Under the pieces are notes generated by a model that worked only from the letters and a program-made list of their open reading frames with translations, did not search any database and was not told the DNA's origin. Made by a program: the position numbers and the translations under genes. This document shows positions 26,303 to 35,390 of a DNA stretch of 64,000 bases, piece by piece (within the stretch, counting starts at the first letter, position 1; each line of letters begins with the position of its first letter). Origin of the DNA: RGIG995 sp045652445 (GTDB lineage: Bacteria > Bacillota > Clostridia > Oscillospirales > UBA644); assembly GCA_045652445.1 (NCBI GenBank), contig JAZRUJ010000028.1:1-64000 (forward strand). The letters are read 5' to 3'.

Positions 26303-26391
26303 TACACGGTTGAACCATAAAATCGATTTCCGTGCATTTCCCTGTGGCATGGAATTCGACAGACTCCCTATCAGTCTGTCGTTTTTATTTT
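26303..26391 (+). promoter_or_regulatory. Structured leader with intrinsic terminator before xpt
   Basis: The 3' part is a clear terminator: stem CGACAGACT / AGTCTGTCG (26357-26365, 26373-26381) followed by TTTTTATTTT, located 20-30 nt before the xpt start. Upstream, CACGG (26305-26309) pairs with CCGTG (26330-26334), and the same CCGTGC can instead pair with GCATGG (26347-26352), so two helices exclude each other. This is the layout of a transcription-attenuation riboswitch. The conserved core of the purine riboswitch (TTTCTACC and its neighbours) is absent, so I cannot assign a class. Ligand, if any, would plausibly be a purine. Confidence 0.65.
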
Positions 26392-26410
26392 AGCATATTT
26401 GGAGGCACCC

Positions 26411-26992
26411 ATGAAAGCAATGGAAGAAAAAATCCGGAAGGAAGGCAAGGTCTTCCCCGGTCATATTTTAAAAGTGGGCAGTTTTTTGAACCACCAGTTG
26501 GATACCGCCTTTTTGACGGAAGTGGGAAAAGAAATTGCAGATCTTTATAAAGACGAAAAAATCGACAAGGTCGTTACCATTGAGACTTCCGGAATTGCAG
26601 TTGCATTTGCGGCGGCACAATTTATCGGAGTTCCCGTGGTCTATGCAAAAAAGCATAAATCTTCCAATCTTCCCCCGGATCTGTATTCCGCTATTGTTCA
26701 TTCCTTTACTCACAATACAGACTATACCGTTTATATCAGCAAAGATTATCTTCAAAAAGGAGAAAACGTTCTGATCGTAGACGATTTTCTTGCCGTTGGG
26801 AATGCTTTAAACGGACTGATGGACATGGTAAAGCAAGCCGGAGCGAATACCGTCGGAATTGCTACAGCCATCGAAAAAGGATTCCAGGGCGGCGGTGACG
26901 CGATTCGTCAAAAAGGAATTCGAGTAGAATCCATGGCAATCATTGACGAAATGACCGATACAGACCTCGTCTTCCGCCCCCAAGAACGCTAA
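26411..26992 (+). CDS. xpt: Xanthine phosphoribosyltransferase
   Basis: Xpt converts xanthine and PRPP to XMP in purine salvage. The 193-residue protein has the PRPP-binding loop VLIVDDFLAVGNAL, the N-terminal segment VFPGHILKVGSFLNHQLD and the base-contact region KKHKSSN, all typical of Firmicutes Xpt. GGAGG lies 5 nt before the ATG at 26411. Expression should depend on read-through of the leader terminator. The following nucleoside transporter genes fit a purine acquisition unit. Confidence 0.95.
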   Translation: MKAMEEKIRKEGKVFPGHILKVGSFLNHQLDTAFLTEVGKEIADLYKDEKIDKVVTIETSGIAVAFAAAQFIGVPVVYAKKHKSSNLPPDLYSAIVHSFTHNTDYTVYISKDYLQKGENVLIVDDFLAVGNALNGLMDMVKQAGANTVGIATAIEKGFQGGGDAIRQKGIRVESMAIIDEMTDTDLVFRPQER

Positions 26993-27061
26993 CCGTGATA
27001 TGTAATTTTTTTACATATAAATTTTGAAAAATTTTTGCTTAACAGCAAGGAGGAAAACAAA

Positions 27062-28321
27062 ATGAAAAAGATTTTCGCACTTCTGCTGGTTCTTTGCTTG
27101 GCGACTGCCCTGTTTGTGGGTTGTGCTCCTGCCGAAGAATCCGCAAAACTCAAAGTTGGCGTAATTCTGATCGGTGATAAAAACGAAGGTTACACCTACG
27201 CTCACATCAAGGGAATCCGTGACGCCGTTGCTGCTTTGGGCGAAGACAAGATCGAAGTGATCTGGAAGTACAACGTCGCTGACGACACCGACGCTGCTTA
27301 TCCTGCAGCAACCGACCTGGTTGAACAGGGTTGTACCTACATCTTCTCCAACTCCTACGGTCATCAGAGCCACATTCTCCGTGCCGCAAAGGAAAACCCC
27401 GAAGTAAACTTTGTTGCCGTTACCGGTGACACCGCAAAAAATGAAAATCTCCCCAACTTCTCCAACGCTTTCAATGCTACTTACCAGTCCCGTTACGTTT
27501 CCGGTGTTGTTGCAGGTATGAAGATCAAGGAATTGGTCGAAGGCAACAAACTGTCCGACAAAAACTACGATGCTGACGGCAACGTTAAAGTCGGTTACGT
27601 AGGTGCTTTCCCCTACGCTGAAGTTGTTTCCGGCTACACCGCTTTCTATCTGGGCGTAAAATCTGTTTATGACAAAGTTGTTATGAACGTTTCCTACACC
27701 AACTCTTGGTTCGATCCTATCGGCGAAGGTGCTGCTGCGGAAGCTTTCATCGCTGACGGTTGTGTCGTTATTTCTCAGCACGCAGACTCCACCGGTGCTC
27801 CTTCTGCCGTCCAGGCGAAGAACAAGGCCGGTACCGTTGTTTACTGTGTTGGTTACAACATTGACATGATTTGCGTTGCTCCCGATGCTGCCCTGACCTC
27901 CGCTACCAACGACTGGTCCGTATACTACACCTATGCTATCGGACAGGCTCTGAAGGGCGAAGCGATTGCAACCAACTGGTCCAAGGGTTACAGTGACGGT
28001 GCTGTCGGCATCACCGCTCTCGGTACTGCTGCCGCTGCCGGTACTGCTGAAAAAGTTGCTACCGTAGAAGCCGCTCTGAAAGACGGTTCTTTGAAAGTAT
28101 TCGATACTGCTACCTTCACCGCAAAAGCTGCTGACGGCGTTAAAGTTGACGAAAACGGCAAGGTTACCGAATACCTGGCTGACATCAACGGCGACTTTGT
28201 TGGCGAAACCAACGTCCTGAAAGACGGTTACATCGATGAATCCAACTCCGATGATTTCCGCAGTGCTCCTTACTTCGCTCTGCGTATCGACGGCATCATC
28301 GAAAACGTTAAAGCTGAATAA
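27062..28321 (+). CDS. BMP-family nucleoside-binding lipoprotein
   Basis: This is the substrate-binding protein of a purine nucleoside ABC importer (PnrA/BmpA/NupN type). The 419-residue protein has a lipoprotein signal ending in LFVGC (lipobox Cys about residue 22). The BMP fold follows: VGVILIGDKNEGYTYAH at the N-terminus, NSYGHQSHI, and SQHADSTGAP with the base-stacking region. The start at 27062 follows AAGGAGG. Codon use is strongly biased (GCT, GTT, AAC), as for abundant proteins. No promoter is seen in the 69 nt after xpt, only a weak AT-rich hairpin at 26998-27018, so the two may be one transcript. Confidence 0.93.
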   Translation: MKKIFALLLVLCLATALFVGCAPAEESAKLKVGVILIGDKNEGYTYAHIKGIRDAVAALGEDKIEVIWKYNVADDTDAAYPAATDLVEQGCTYIFSNSYGHQSHILRAAKENPEVNFVAVTGDTAKNENLPNFSNAFNATYQSRYVSGVVAGMKIKELVEGNKLSDKNYDADGNVKVGYVGAFPYAEVVSGYTAFYLGVKSVYDKVVMNVSYTNSWFDPIGEGAAAEAFIADGCVVISQHADSTGAPSAVQAKNKAGTVVYCVGYNIDMICVAPDAALTSATNDWSVYYTYAIGQALKGEAIATNWSKGYSDGAVGITALGTAAAAGTAEKVATVEAALKDGSLKVFDTATFTAKAADGVKVDENGKVTEYLADINGDFVGETNVLKDGYIDESNSDDFRSAPYFALRIDGIIENVKAE

Positions 28322-28340
28322 TTCAGATACGTTACAAATC

Positions 28341-28375
28341 AATAAGGGAGGTCCCCTCCGGGACTTCCCTTATTT
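28341..28375 (+). terminator. Leaky terminator after the binding-protein gene
   Basis: A 15-bp stem AATAAGGGAGGTCCC / GGGACTTCCCTTATT with loop CTCC has only a short T-rich end (TTATTTGG). Partial termination here would give more binding protein than ATPase and permeases, as is usual for such operons. Confidence 0.75.
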
Positions 28376-28479
28376 GGTACTTATATATGCCGAAACGGAC
28401 GGAGCCCCCGTCTAATTCGGTACAACAAAACGTAATACAAAATCTCCCATATAGGAAATAAAACAAAGGAGTTCTGCCC

Positions 28480-30063
28480 ATGGAAAAGTCCAGTGCCATT
28501 CGCCTGGAAAACGTAACGAAAACCTTTGGTTCGGTCGTTGCGAATAAAGACATCTGCCTCGATATTCGAAGCGGAGAAATTCTTTCTTTGCTAGGAGAAA
28601 ACGGAAGCGGAAAAACCACACTGATGAATATGCTGTCGGGAATTTATTATCCCGATGCCGGTAAAATTTACGCTTATGGAAAAGAAGTTTCCATTCGCTC
28701 TCCGAAGGATGCGTTTGACCTGCATATCGGTATGATTCACCAACACTTTAAGTTGGTGGACATCTTTACTGCTGCAGAAAATGTGGTTTTAGGCAGTGGC
28801 TCCGGTAAAAAAGAAAACCTGAAAGCCGCTACCGCCAAGATTCGTGAAATTTGCGACAAATACGGATTTGACGTAGACCCGAATCAAAAGGTATATAACA
28901 TGTCCGTTTCTCAAAAGCAGACCCTGGAAATCGTAAAAGTTTTGTATCATGGGGCAGAAATTTTAATTTTGGACGAACCTACCGCGGTTCTCACCCTACA
29001 AGAAACAGAGAAGCTTTTTGCCGTTCTTCGGAATATGAAAGAAGCGGGAAAAGCAATCGTTATTATTACCCATAAACTGAACGAAGTTTTGAGTATTTCC
29101 GACCGTGTTTCTATCCTGCGTCGGGGAGAATATATCGGAACGGTGGACACAAAAGACGCCACCGAACTTTCCTTGACCGAAATGATGGTGGGCAAAAAGG
29201 TCAGCCTGGATATTGCCCGTCCTATGGTGGAAAAGAAAAAACCCTTGCTTGAAATCCGTGATCTTTCCATTAAAAACGATGAAGGTCACACTGCCATCGA
29301 GGACGTTAATTTTTATATTCGAGGCGGGGAAATCCTTGGGGTTGCCGGAATTGCCGGTTGCGGTCAAAAAGAACTTTGCGAAGCAATTGCGGGACTTCGG
29401 AAAATTGAAAAAGGTATGATGATTCATCAGGGAGAAGATATTTCTACCATGTCTCCCAAGCAAATTTTGGAAAAAGGCATTTCCATGAGCTTTATTCCGG
29501 AAGACCGTCTAGGCATGGGGCTTGCACCTTCTCTATCCATTACCGACAACATGATTTTAAAGACCTATTCCGAAGGATTCTCTCCCTTGGTCAACCGAAA
29601 AAAAGGTCGTCAGGAAGCAGAAAAAATCATTCAAGATTTGGGCGTAGTTACCCCGTCTACCGAAACTCCCGTTCGCAGACTTTCGGGAGGGAACGTGCAG
29701 AAAGTATTGCTTGGCAGAGAAATCAAGAGCGGTCCTAATGTGATCATTACCGCCTATCCCGTTCGCGGATTAGATATCAACTCTTCTTACTTAATCTACG
29801 ATATTCTCAACCAACAAAAAATGAAAGACGTGGGTATTCTCTTTATCGGAGAAGATTTGGACGTTATGCTGTCCCTGTGCGATAAAATCATGGTTCTCTG
29901 TCACGGGAAAGTCATGGGGATTGTTAATGCAGAAAATACGTCCAAAGAAGAACTGGGACTGATGATGACCGGTACCATCAATTTGACGGAAGCCCGGACA
30001 ACCGACGAGAAAAAGCCGGGAATTGCAAAAGACTCTTACATTAAGGAGGGTGACCATGAGTAA
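28480..30063 (+). CDS. Nucleoside ABC transporter ATP-binding protein
   Basis: The 527-residue protein has two fused ABC ATPase domains, as in NupO/YufO and simple-sugar importers. Domain 1 has Walker A GENGSGKTT and the D-loop region LILDEPTAVLT. Domain 2 has GIAGCGQKE in place of a standard Walker A and the signature RLSGGNVQK, with ITAYPVRGLD instead of a classical Walker B. Domain 1's signature position reads NMSVSQKQ. One degenerate site is normal for this class. The 3' end overlaps the first permease start by 8 nt. Confidence 0.93.
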   Translation: MEKSSAIRLENVTKTFGSVVANKDICLDIRSGEILSLLGENGSGKTTLMNMLSGIYYPDAGKIYAYGKEVSIRSPKDAFDLHIGMIHQHFKLVDIFTAAENVVLGSGSGKKENLKAATAKIREICDKYGFDVDPNQKVYNMSVSQKQTLEIVKVLYHGAEILILDEPTAVLTLQETEKLFAVLRNMKEAGKAIVIITHKLNEVLSISDRVSILRRGEYIGTVDTKDATELSLTEMMVGKKVSLDIARPMVEKKKPLLEIRDLSIKNDEGHTAIEDVNFYIRGGEILGVAGIAGCGQKELCEAIAGLRKIEKGMMIHQGEDISTMSPKQILEKGISMSFIPEDRLGMGLAPSLSITDNMILKTYSEGFSPLVNRKKGRQEAEKIIQDLGVVTPSTETPVRRLSGGNVQKVLLGREIKSGPNVIITAYPVRGLDINSSYLIYDILNQQKMKDVGILFIGEDLDVMLSLCDKIMVLCHGKVMGIVNAENTSKEELGLMMTGTINLTEARTTDEKKPGIAKDSYIKEGDHE

Positions 30064-31162
30064 TTTTCAAACAAAAACGAAAGAACCCCTCCTGCGAATC
30101 GTCAAACGGGATGGCATGAAGGGTTGGCAAGGCTGGTTAATTCGCAGCGGTGCCTTGTTGGTTGCATTGATCATCTGTGCCTTGTTCGTCTTTGCAATTA
30201 CAAAACTTAACCCTATATCAGTCTATGAATCCATGGCAAAAGGTGCGTTTGGAACGACTCGCCGAACTTGGATTACATTCCAGGACACGGCAATTTTGCT
30301 GTGCGTTGCACTGGGCCTTGCTCCCGCATTTAAAATGAAATTCTGGAACATCGGTGCAGAAGGTCAAATTCTGGTAGGCGGGATAGCCACCGCGGCATGC
30401 ATGATCTATTTTGGAGACACTCTTGCCCCCTGGCTCACCATTCTTCTTATGGTAGTAACTTCTGTTTTGGCCGGTGCAATTTGGGGTCTTATTCCCGCAT
30501 TGTTCAAGGCAAAATGGAACACAAACGAAACTCTGTTCACCTTGATGATGAACTATATTGCCATTCAGTTGACCATGTTTTTCGTTGCAAAATGGGAAAA
30601 CCCCAAGGGATCCAATACCGTCGGGATCATCAACCCAAATACCAAGGGAGGTTGGTTGCCGGAAATCGGATCGAACCGTATGGTTTCCCCTTATGTTTTT
30701 CCGGTTTTGATCGTTTTGGGAATTACAGTCTTTATGTTCTTCTATTTGCGAAACAGTAAACAAGGCTATGAAATTTCCATCGTCGGGGACAGTGAAAACA
30801 CCGCACGGTATGCAGGGATGAACGTTAAAAAAATCATTCTTCGCACCATGCTTCTCTCCGGCGGCATTTGTGGGATTGCCGGGTTTATCAGCGTTGCAGG
30901 CGTAAGCCACACCATTTCTACCAACACTTCCGGAGGCCGTGGATTTACGGCAATTATCGTTGCTTGGTTGGCGAAATTCAACGCCTTCGTTATGATTTTC
31001 TTCTCCCTTCTTCTCATTTTCCTGGAAAAGGGTGCATCACAAATTGCATCCGACTACGGTCTGAACAATGAAGCCTCCCAAATCATGAAGGGAATTATTC
31101 TTTTCTTTGTTTTGGGTAGTGAATTTTTCATCAACTATCGCTTAATTTTCCGTAAAAAATAA
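30056..31162 (+). CDS. Nucleoside ABC transporter permease 1
   Basis: This 368-residue inner-membrane permease belongs to the NupP/YufP type within the BPD_transp_2 family. It has a 40-residue cytoplasmic N-terminus followed by about nine helices. The family signatures FKMKFWNIGAEGQILVGG and GDSENTARYAGMNV, the latter contacting the ATPase, are present. The ATG at 30056 has AAGGAGGG and overlaps the ATPase stop, which decides the start over an upstream in-frame codon. Confidence 0.92.
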   Translation: MSNFQTKTKEPLLRIVKRDGMKGWQGWLIRSGALLVALIICALFVFAITKLNPISVYESMAKGAFGTTRRTWITFQDTAILLCVALGLAPAFKMKFWNIGAEGQILVGGIATAACMIYFGDTLAPWLTILLMVVTSVLAGAIWGLIPALFKAKWNTNETLFTLMMNYIAIQLTMFFVAKWENPKGSNTVGIINPNTKGGWLPEIGSNRMVSPYVFPVLIVLGITVFMFFYLRNSKQGYEISIVGDSENTARYAGMNVKKIILRTMLLSGGICGIAGFISVAGVSHTISTNTSGGRGFTAIIVAWLAKFNAFVMIFFSLLLIFLEKGASQIASDYGLNNEASQIMKGIILFFVLGSEFFINYRLIFRKK

Positions 31163-31180
31163 GAAAGGGGGATCTATCTT

Positions 31181-32194
31181 ATGAATTTTGACTCTTGGAT
31201 TCAATGGTTTCAATCCGCGGTTTTCTTCGGGACGGTTATCATGTTCGGTTGCACCGGTGAAATCTTGACTGAAAAATCCGGGAACCTGAACCTTGGGATC
31301 CCCGGAACCATGTACTTGGGCGGAATTGCAAGTCTTATCGGCACATTCTTCTACGAAAACGCCTGTATAAAGGCTGGTATTACTCCGAATCCCATTCTCT
31401 GTGTCCTGATTGCCTTTGTCTGTGCGTTTCTTGCAGGTGCTTTGGGCGGTTTGATTTACAGTTTCTTGACCACAACCCTGCGAGCAAATCAAAACGTAAC
31501 GGGGCTTACCTTGACCATTTTCGGAGCCGGAGTTGCAAACTTCTTCGGAGGTTCTCTGAACAAATTGGCAGGGGGCGTTGGACAAATTTCCATCGCCGCA
31601 ACCAGCGAAGCATTCCGAACAACCGTACCCTTTGCAAATACCACGGGTGCTTTTGGAAAACTATTTTTATCTTATGGATTTTTGGCATATCTTGCCGTTG
31701 CGGTTTCGATTGCCATGGCAATTTTCCTAAAAAAATCCCATGCCGGATTAAACTTGCGAGCCGTTGGAGAAAACCCTGCGACCGCAGACGCCGCCGGAAT
31801 CAACGTTGCCAAGTATCAATATCTCTCCACCTGCATCGGTTGTGGGATTGCCGGATTGGGTGGTCTTTACTACGTGGTAGACTACACGAAGGGAACTTGG
31901 GCAAACGACGGAACCATCGAAACTCTGGGCTGGCTTGCTGTAGCATTGGTTATCTTTACCACATGGAAACCGTTAAATGCTATCTGGGGTTCCTACCTGT
32001 TTGGCATGCTTTACTGGATGTTCCTTTATACGGAACTGTTTGGATTCTCCCTGACTCGTAGTTCTATGCCTATCTTCCGAATGTTGCCCTATCTGGCAAC
32101 GGTCTTGGTTTTGATCCTGACCAGCATTCGTAAAAAACGGGAAGACCAACCCCCCGCAAACTTGGGTCTGCCCTATTTCCGGGAAGAACGGTAA
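31181..32194 (+). CDS. Nucleoside ABC transporter permease 2
   Basis: The 337-residue partner permease (NupQ/YufQ type) pairs with permease 1 in the membrane. It shows the matching signatures LTEKSGNLNLGIPG and GENPATADAAGINV and about nine helices. The loop NLNLGIPGTMYLGG corresponds to the permease 1 motif around EGQILVGG. AAAGGGGG precedes the ATG. No strong terminator is seen in the 4 nt before the convergent spmB end; a possible hairpin near 32260-32295 (GTTTTCCTGTGCCGTG) is not convincing. Confidence 0.92.
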   Translation: MNFDSWIQWFQSAVFFGTVIMFGCTGEILTEKSGNLNLGIPGTMYLGGIASLIGTFFYENACIKAGITPNPILCVLIAFVCAFLAGALGGLIYSFLTTTLRANQNVTGLTLTIFGAGVANFFGGSLNKLAGGVGQISIAATSEAFRTTVPFANTTGAFGKLFLSYGFLAYLAVAVSIAMAIFLKKSHAGLNLRAVGENPATADAAGINVAKYQYLSTCIGCGIAGLGGLYYVVDYTKGTWANDGTIETLGWLAVALVIFTTWKPLNAIWGSYLFGMLYWMFLYTELFGFSLTRSSMPIFRMLPYLATVLVLILTSIRKKREDQPPANLGLPYFREER

Positions 32195-32197
32195 CAA

Positions 32198-32704
32198 TCA
32201 ATACAACAAATTGATTATTACAACCGATATCAACAATGTAATTATATCGCAAACAACGGCACAGGTAAGAAGTTTTCCTGTGCCGTGTTGTTTTGTTCGG
32301 GGAAGGTAAATTCCCAGGGTATAGAATGTGGTTTCGGTAGACGCAGACAGGACGGCGGCCATTCTTCCAATCAGGGAATCTGCACCGTAGGTAACAAGTA
32401 AATCTTCGCAAACCGACAATGCCCCGCCGCCGGACAGGGGGCGAACCAAAGCAAGAGGGAGAATTTGGGGAGGGATGGAAAGAATTTGACAAATTGGCGA
32501 AAGCACGGAAATCAAAATATCCATGGCTCCGGAAGAACGAAATACAGCAACCGAGGTCAACATCAATAGCAGGGTTGGGAAAATCTGCATACAGACTTTG
32601 AGTCCATCCTTAACACCGTCGCAAAAAAGAGAAAAAACCGGGACTTTTCGAATTAATCCATAACCAAACACAAAAATCATTAAAACCGGCAAAATTACAC
32701 TCAT
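32198..32704 (-). CDS. spmB: Spore maturation protein B
   Basis: SpmB acts with SpmA in dehydration of the spore core. The 168-residue membrane protein has about four helices and the conserved segment PLALVRPLSGGGALSV and STETTFYTLGIYL, typical of the nucleoside-recognition (Gate) domain. The ATG at 32704 overlaps the spmA stop by 4 nt; an in-frame start at 32860 lies deep inside spmA and is rejected. Confidence 0.94.
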   Translation of the reverse strand: MSVILPVLMIFVFGYGLIRKVPVFSLFCDGVKDGLKVCMQIFPTLLLMLTSVAVFRSSGAMDILISVLSPICQILSIPPQILPLALVRPLSGGGALSVCEDLLVTYGADSLIGRMAAVLSASTETTFYTLGIYLPRTKQHGTGKLLTCAVVCDIITLLISVVIINLLY

Positions 32705-33270
32705 TTCGTCCCCCGAAAAAAAATTTTTGTCAAAATAATTCCCACGGCACAAGATAAAATCTGCACCAACCAAACCGTCGGGAGAATATCCATGGGGTTG
32801 CTTGCTCCGTTGGCTTGGCGAAGAGCACATATCGTGGTGGGAATCAATTGAATAGAACAAGTATTCAGCAACAAAAACGCTGCCAGAGAGCGGGAAACAG
32901 TACCGTCTGCCATCTGCCCTGCTGCCTTGATTCCGTAAGGAGTAGCGGCGTTACCCAAGCCAAAAAAATTGGATGCCAAATTCATAGTTACGGAAGATCG
33001 CAGCGATAGATCGGTTTTTGTTTTGGGAATCAAAGCTCCTACAGGTTTTTTCAATATTCGAGAAAAACGATCTACTAATCCGGAACCTTCCGCCACCCGT
33101 ATAAGACCGCTAAAGAAACAAATGGAACCTCCGATCTTCAACAAAAGAGAAACCGTATCGGCGGGGGTGGACAAAATGGCAGAAGAGATTTGGTCCAGAT
33201 TTCCGGTAACGGCCCCGCAAACCGCTCCCGAGACCAACAAAACAAAGCAAATCCAACCAATCACAACCAT
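32701..33270 (-). CDS. spmA: Spore maturation protein A
   Basis: SpmA is the partner of SpmB in spore core dehydration. The 189 residues show helices with NLASNFFGLGNAATPYGIKA, the family signature, and LLLNTCSIQLIPTT. The ATG at 33270 directly touches the AAGGGGAG site, so the GTG two codons on (33264, MIGWICF) may be the true start; both fit the family length. The pair reads away from pdaA across candidate sporulation promoters. Confidence 0.93.
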   Translation of the reverse strand: MVVIGWICFVLLVSGAVCGAVTGNLDQISSAILSTPADTVSLLLKIGGSICFFSGLIRVAEGSGLVDRFSRILKKPVGALIPKTKTDLSLRSSVTMNLASNFFGLGNAATPYGIKAAGQMADGTVSRSLAAFLLLNTCSIQLIPTTICALRQANGASNPMDILPTVWLVQILSCAVGIILTKIFFRGTK

Positions 33271-33285
33271 CTCCCCTTTCGGTAC

Positions 33286-33320
33286 ATTTTATGGATAAAC
33301 GGAAAAGTTATGTCATAAAA
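33286..33320. promoter_or_regulatory. Overlapping divergent sporulation-type promoters
   Basis: Rightward: GGATA (33293-33297), 16-base spacer, CATAAAA (33314-33320), close to the sigma G/sigma F pattern, for pdaA. Leftward: GACATA (33309-33314) and CATAAAAT (33286-33293) at about 15 bases, close to sigma E or sigma G, for spmA. In B. subtilis pdaA is sigma G dependent and spmAB sigma E dependent. No TTGACA/TATAAT pair is visible. Confidence 0.45.
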
Positions 33321-33343
33321 TGGAGCAGAACGGAGGGTTTGAT

Positions 33344-34162
33344 ATGAAAATTTCAGAGCGATTCTTTCGAGGATTGGAAAAAAACTGGCAGACCGTTGCC
33401 CTGTCAGCAGTTTGTATTTGCCTTCTTTTAATTATGATTGCAGCAGGTCAAGCACAAACCGCAGAAGCTTTTTCATGTTCCGATTGGGGATTATCCTTTG
33501 GAATACCGGGAGCATCTCCCCAGGGAAACATAAGTGCGGAAGAATTAAAGGAATACAATGCCTATTACATGGGTGACAAGGAATCCAAGACCATCTATTT
33601 AACCTTTGATGCCGGGTACGAAAACGGATACACGGAACAGATTTTGGACGTTTTGAAAAAGCATCAAGTTCCGGCGGCATTTTTTCTGGTAAATCACTAT
33701 CTTAAAACGGAACCGGAATTGGTAAAACGCATGGCGAATGAGGGGCATATCGTGGCAAATCATACCGCATCCCACCCGGACATGAGCGAAATTACTGAAA
33801 TAGAGCAATTAGCGGAAGAATTACAGAAAGTAGAAACCCATTACAAAGAAATCACCGGACAAGAGATGAAAAAATTGTACCGCCCGCCCCAGGGTAAGTT
33901 CAGTCAGACGAATCTTCAACAAGCAAAAGAACTGGGGTATACCACGATTTTTTGGAGTTTGGCTTATGCGGATTGGAACAATGCAAAACAACCCGACCCC
34001 CAGGCATCCATTCAAAAATTAAATTCTCGCATTCACAACGGAGCTATTGTGTTGTTGCACAGTACCTCCAAAACCAATGCCGAAATCCTTGACACTTTGC
34101 TCACGAATTGGAAAGCACAAGGCTATACCTTTGGGACGTTAGAAGATTTTATAAATCCATAA
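33344..34162 (+). CDS. pdaA: Delta-lactam-forming polysaccharide deacetylase PdaA
   Basis: PdaA removes the acetyl group from muramic acid during formation of muramic delta-lactam in the spore cortex. The 272-residue protein has an N-terminal membrane anchor (TVALSAVCICLLLIMIAAG). The NodB homology domain has LTFDAGYENG (here DAG, as in PdaA, where other families have DDG), the zinc motif NHTASH, the RPPQGKFS loop and LLHST. Start ATG 33344 has GGAGGG. It is monocistronic with its own terminator. Confidence 0.93.
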   Translation: MKISERFFRGLEKNWQTVALSAVCICLLLIMIAAGQAQTAEAFSCSDWGLSFGIPGASPQGNISAEELKEYNAYYMGDKESKTIYLTFDAGYENGYTEQILDVLKKHQVPAAFFLVNHYLKTEPELVKRMANEGHIVANHTASHPDMSEITEIEQLAEELQKVETHYKEITGQEMKKLYRPPQGKFSQTNLQQAKELGYTTIFWSLAYADWNNAKQPDPQASIQKLNSRIHNGAIVLLHSTSKTNAEILDTLLTNWKAQGYTFGTLEDFINP

Positions 34163-34168
34163 AAAGTA

Positions 34169-34198
34169 ATGCGACCGATTCTCTCGGTCGCATTTTTA
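34169..34198. terminator. Bidirectional terminator between pdaA and the phosphate transporter
   Basis: A 10-bp stem ATGCGACCGA / TCGGTCGCAT with loop TTCTC and a T-run on the right. On the left side A-rich sequence allows use in both directions. Confidence 0.85.
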
Positions 34199-35236
34199 TT
34201 ATAGAAACAGCAAAAGCAATTTTACAGCCAGGTATCCCAACAAACCACACCCGGGAAAGGTAAAAATCCACGCAAAAATCATTTGTCCCGCAACACTCCA
34301 ATTAACCGATCGCAAACGAACTGAAGCCCCGGCACCCATCAAGGCGGTCGTTTTTACGTGGGTGGTACTGACCGGAAATCCGTATAACGTACAGATTCCC
34401 AAACTGATTGCCGATGCAAAATCTGCAGCAACGCCCTGGTATGACTCGGTTTTTATCATTTTCATGCCTACCGCACGTATGATCCGACCGCCTCCAAGAC
34501 AGGTACCAAGAGATAGAACGATACAACAGAGCAAAATCATCCAAAAAGGAATGGTTTCGGGGGGTGCGACGTTTCCGGCAGAAGCAACGGACAGAAGCAA
34601 AACCCCGATAAATTTTTGCCCGTCCTGGGATCCATGAAGAAAGGCATTGAGCATCCCTCCTAAAATTTCCGTACGGCGAAAGAGACGCTCCGCATCTTTT
34701 CGTCGGGTCTTTCGAAAAAAGTAAAAGATCAGCCGAACCAACAACCAACCAAATCCAAAACCGAAGAAAACCGAAATTCCCAATCCCCATAGAACACGGC
34801 TCCATATGGAAAACCTTACCCCATCTCCCCCATTTAAGGCGAGGGCGGATCCTGTAATTCCAGCAATTAAAGCGTGGCTTTCACTGGTGGGGATCCCGAA
34901 ATACCACGCAACTGCTGCCCAGACCACCACCGCAACCATTCCGGCACATAAGGCAATACGCGATAATCTTTCATTGTTCCCAAAATCTACCATTGAGTAA
35001 ATGGTATCCGTCACCGTACGATTCAATGAAACGGTTATAATGAGTCCTAGAAAATTAAAAACCGCTGCCATTCCCACCGCGACCCCGGGAGTCAAAGCAC
35101 GGGTTGCAACGCAAGACGCAATGGCATTTGGGGCATCCGTCCATCCGTTAACAAATATTACAGCAAGAGTAAGTGTAGTCAACAACCCCAATGGCAGAGA
35201 TGAAAAAACTGCTGAAACCCACATCGAAAAAGACAT
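34199..35236 (-). CDS. pit: PiT-family inorganic phosphate transporter
   Basis: This is a low-affinity, ion-coupled phosphate permease. The 345-residue protein has the two inverted PiT signatures, GWTDAPNAIASCVATRAL near the N-terminus and GFPVSTTHVKTTALMGAG near the C-terminus, with about ten helices. The ATG at 35236 follows GGAGGG; a 48-residue upstream in-frame extension is not supported. No PhoU-like (DUF47) gene, a frequent partner, is next to it. Confidence 0.93.
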   Translation of the reverse strand: MSFSMWVSAVFSSLPLGLLTTLTLAVIFVNGWTDAPNAIASCVATRALTPGVAVGMAAVFNFLGLIITVSLNRTVTDTIYSMVDFGNNERLSRIALCAGMVAVVVWAAVAWYFGIPTSESHALIAGITGSALALNGGDGVRFSIWSRVLWGLGISVFFGFGFGWLLVRLIFYFFRKTRRKDAERLFRRTEILGGMLNAFLHGSQDGQKFIGVLLLSVASAGNVAPPETIPFWMILLCCIVLSLGTCLGGGRIIRAVGMKMIKTESYQGVAADFASAISLGICTLYGFPVSTTHVKTTALMGAGASVRLRSVNWSVAGQMIFAWIFTFPGCGLLGYLAVKLLLLFL

Positions 35237-35338
35237 AAAAATCCCTCCGTTATAACAATATGGTAGGAGAGAAAAAACATTCGTAAAACTGCAAAAAATC
35301 AGGGTAAAAAATTCTTTGTGACATTTTCGTGAACCCCC

Positions 35339-35367
35339 TTGACATCTCCAAAGAATCGTGCTATAAT
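35339..35367 (+). promoter_or_regulatory. Promoter of tRNA-Asn
   Basis: TTGACA (35339-35344), 17-base spacer, TATAAT (35362-35367), 23 nt before the mature tRNA. Confidence 0.88.
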
Positions 35368-35390
35368 GTTCAGGTAACAAAACGAAATAT

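Noticed and set aside
26303..26391. Classical purine (guanine/xanthine) riboswitch before xpt
   Set aside because: The conserved TTTCTACC-type junction and loop sequences are missing; only the terminator layout agrees.
27011..28342. 443-codon open frame on the minus strand
   Set aside because: It is antisense to the highly biased nucleoside-binding lipoprotein gene, with Gly/Val/Ser-rich mirror sequence and no recognisable domain.
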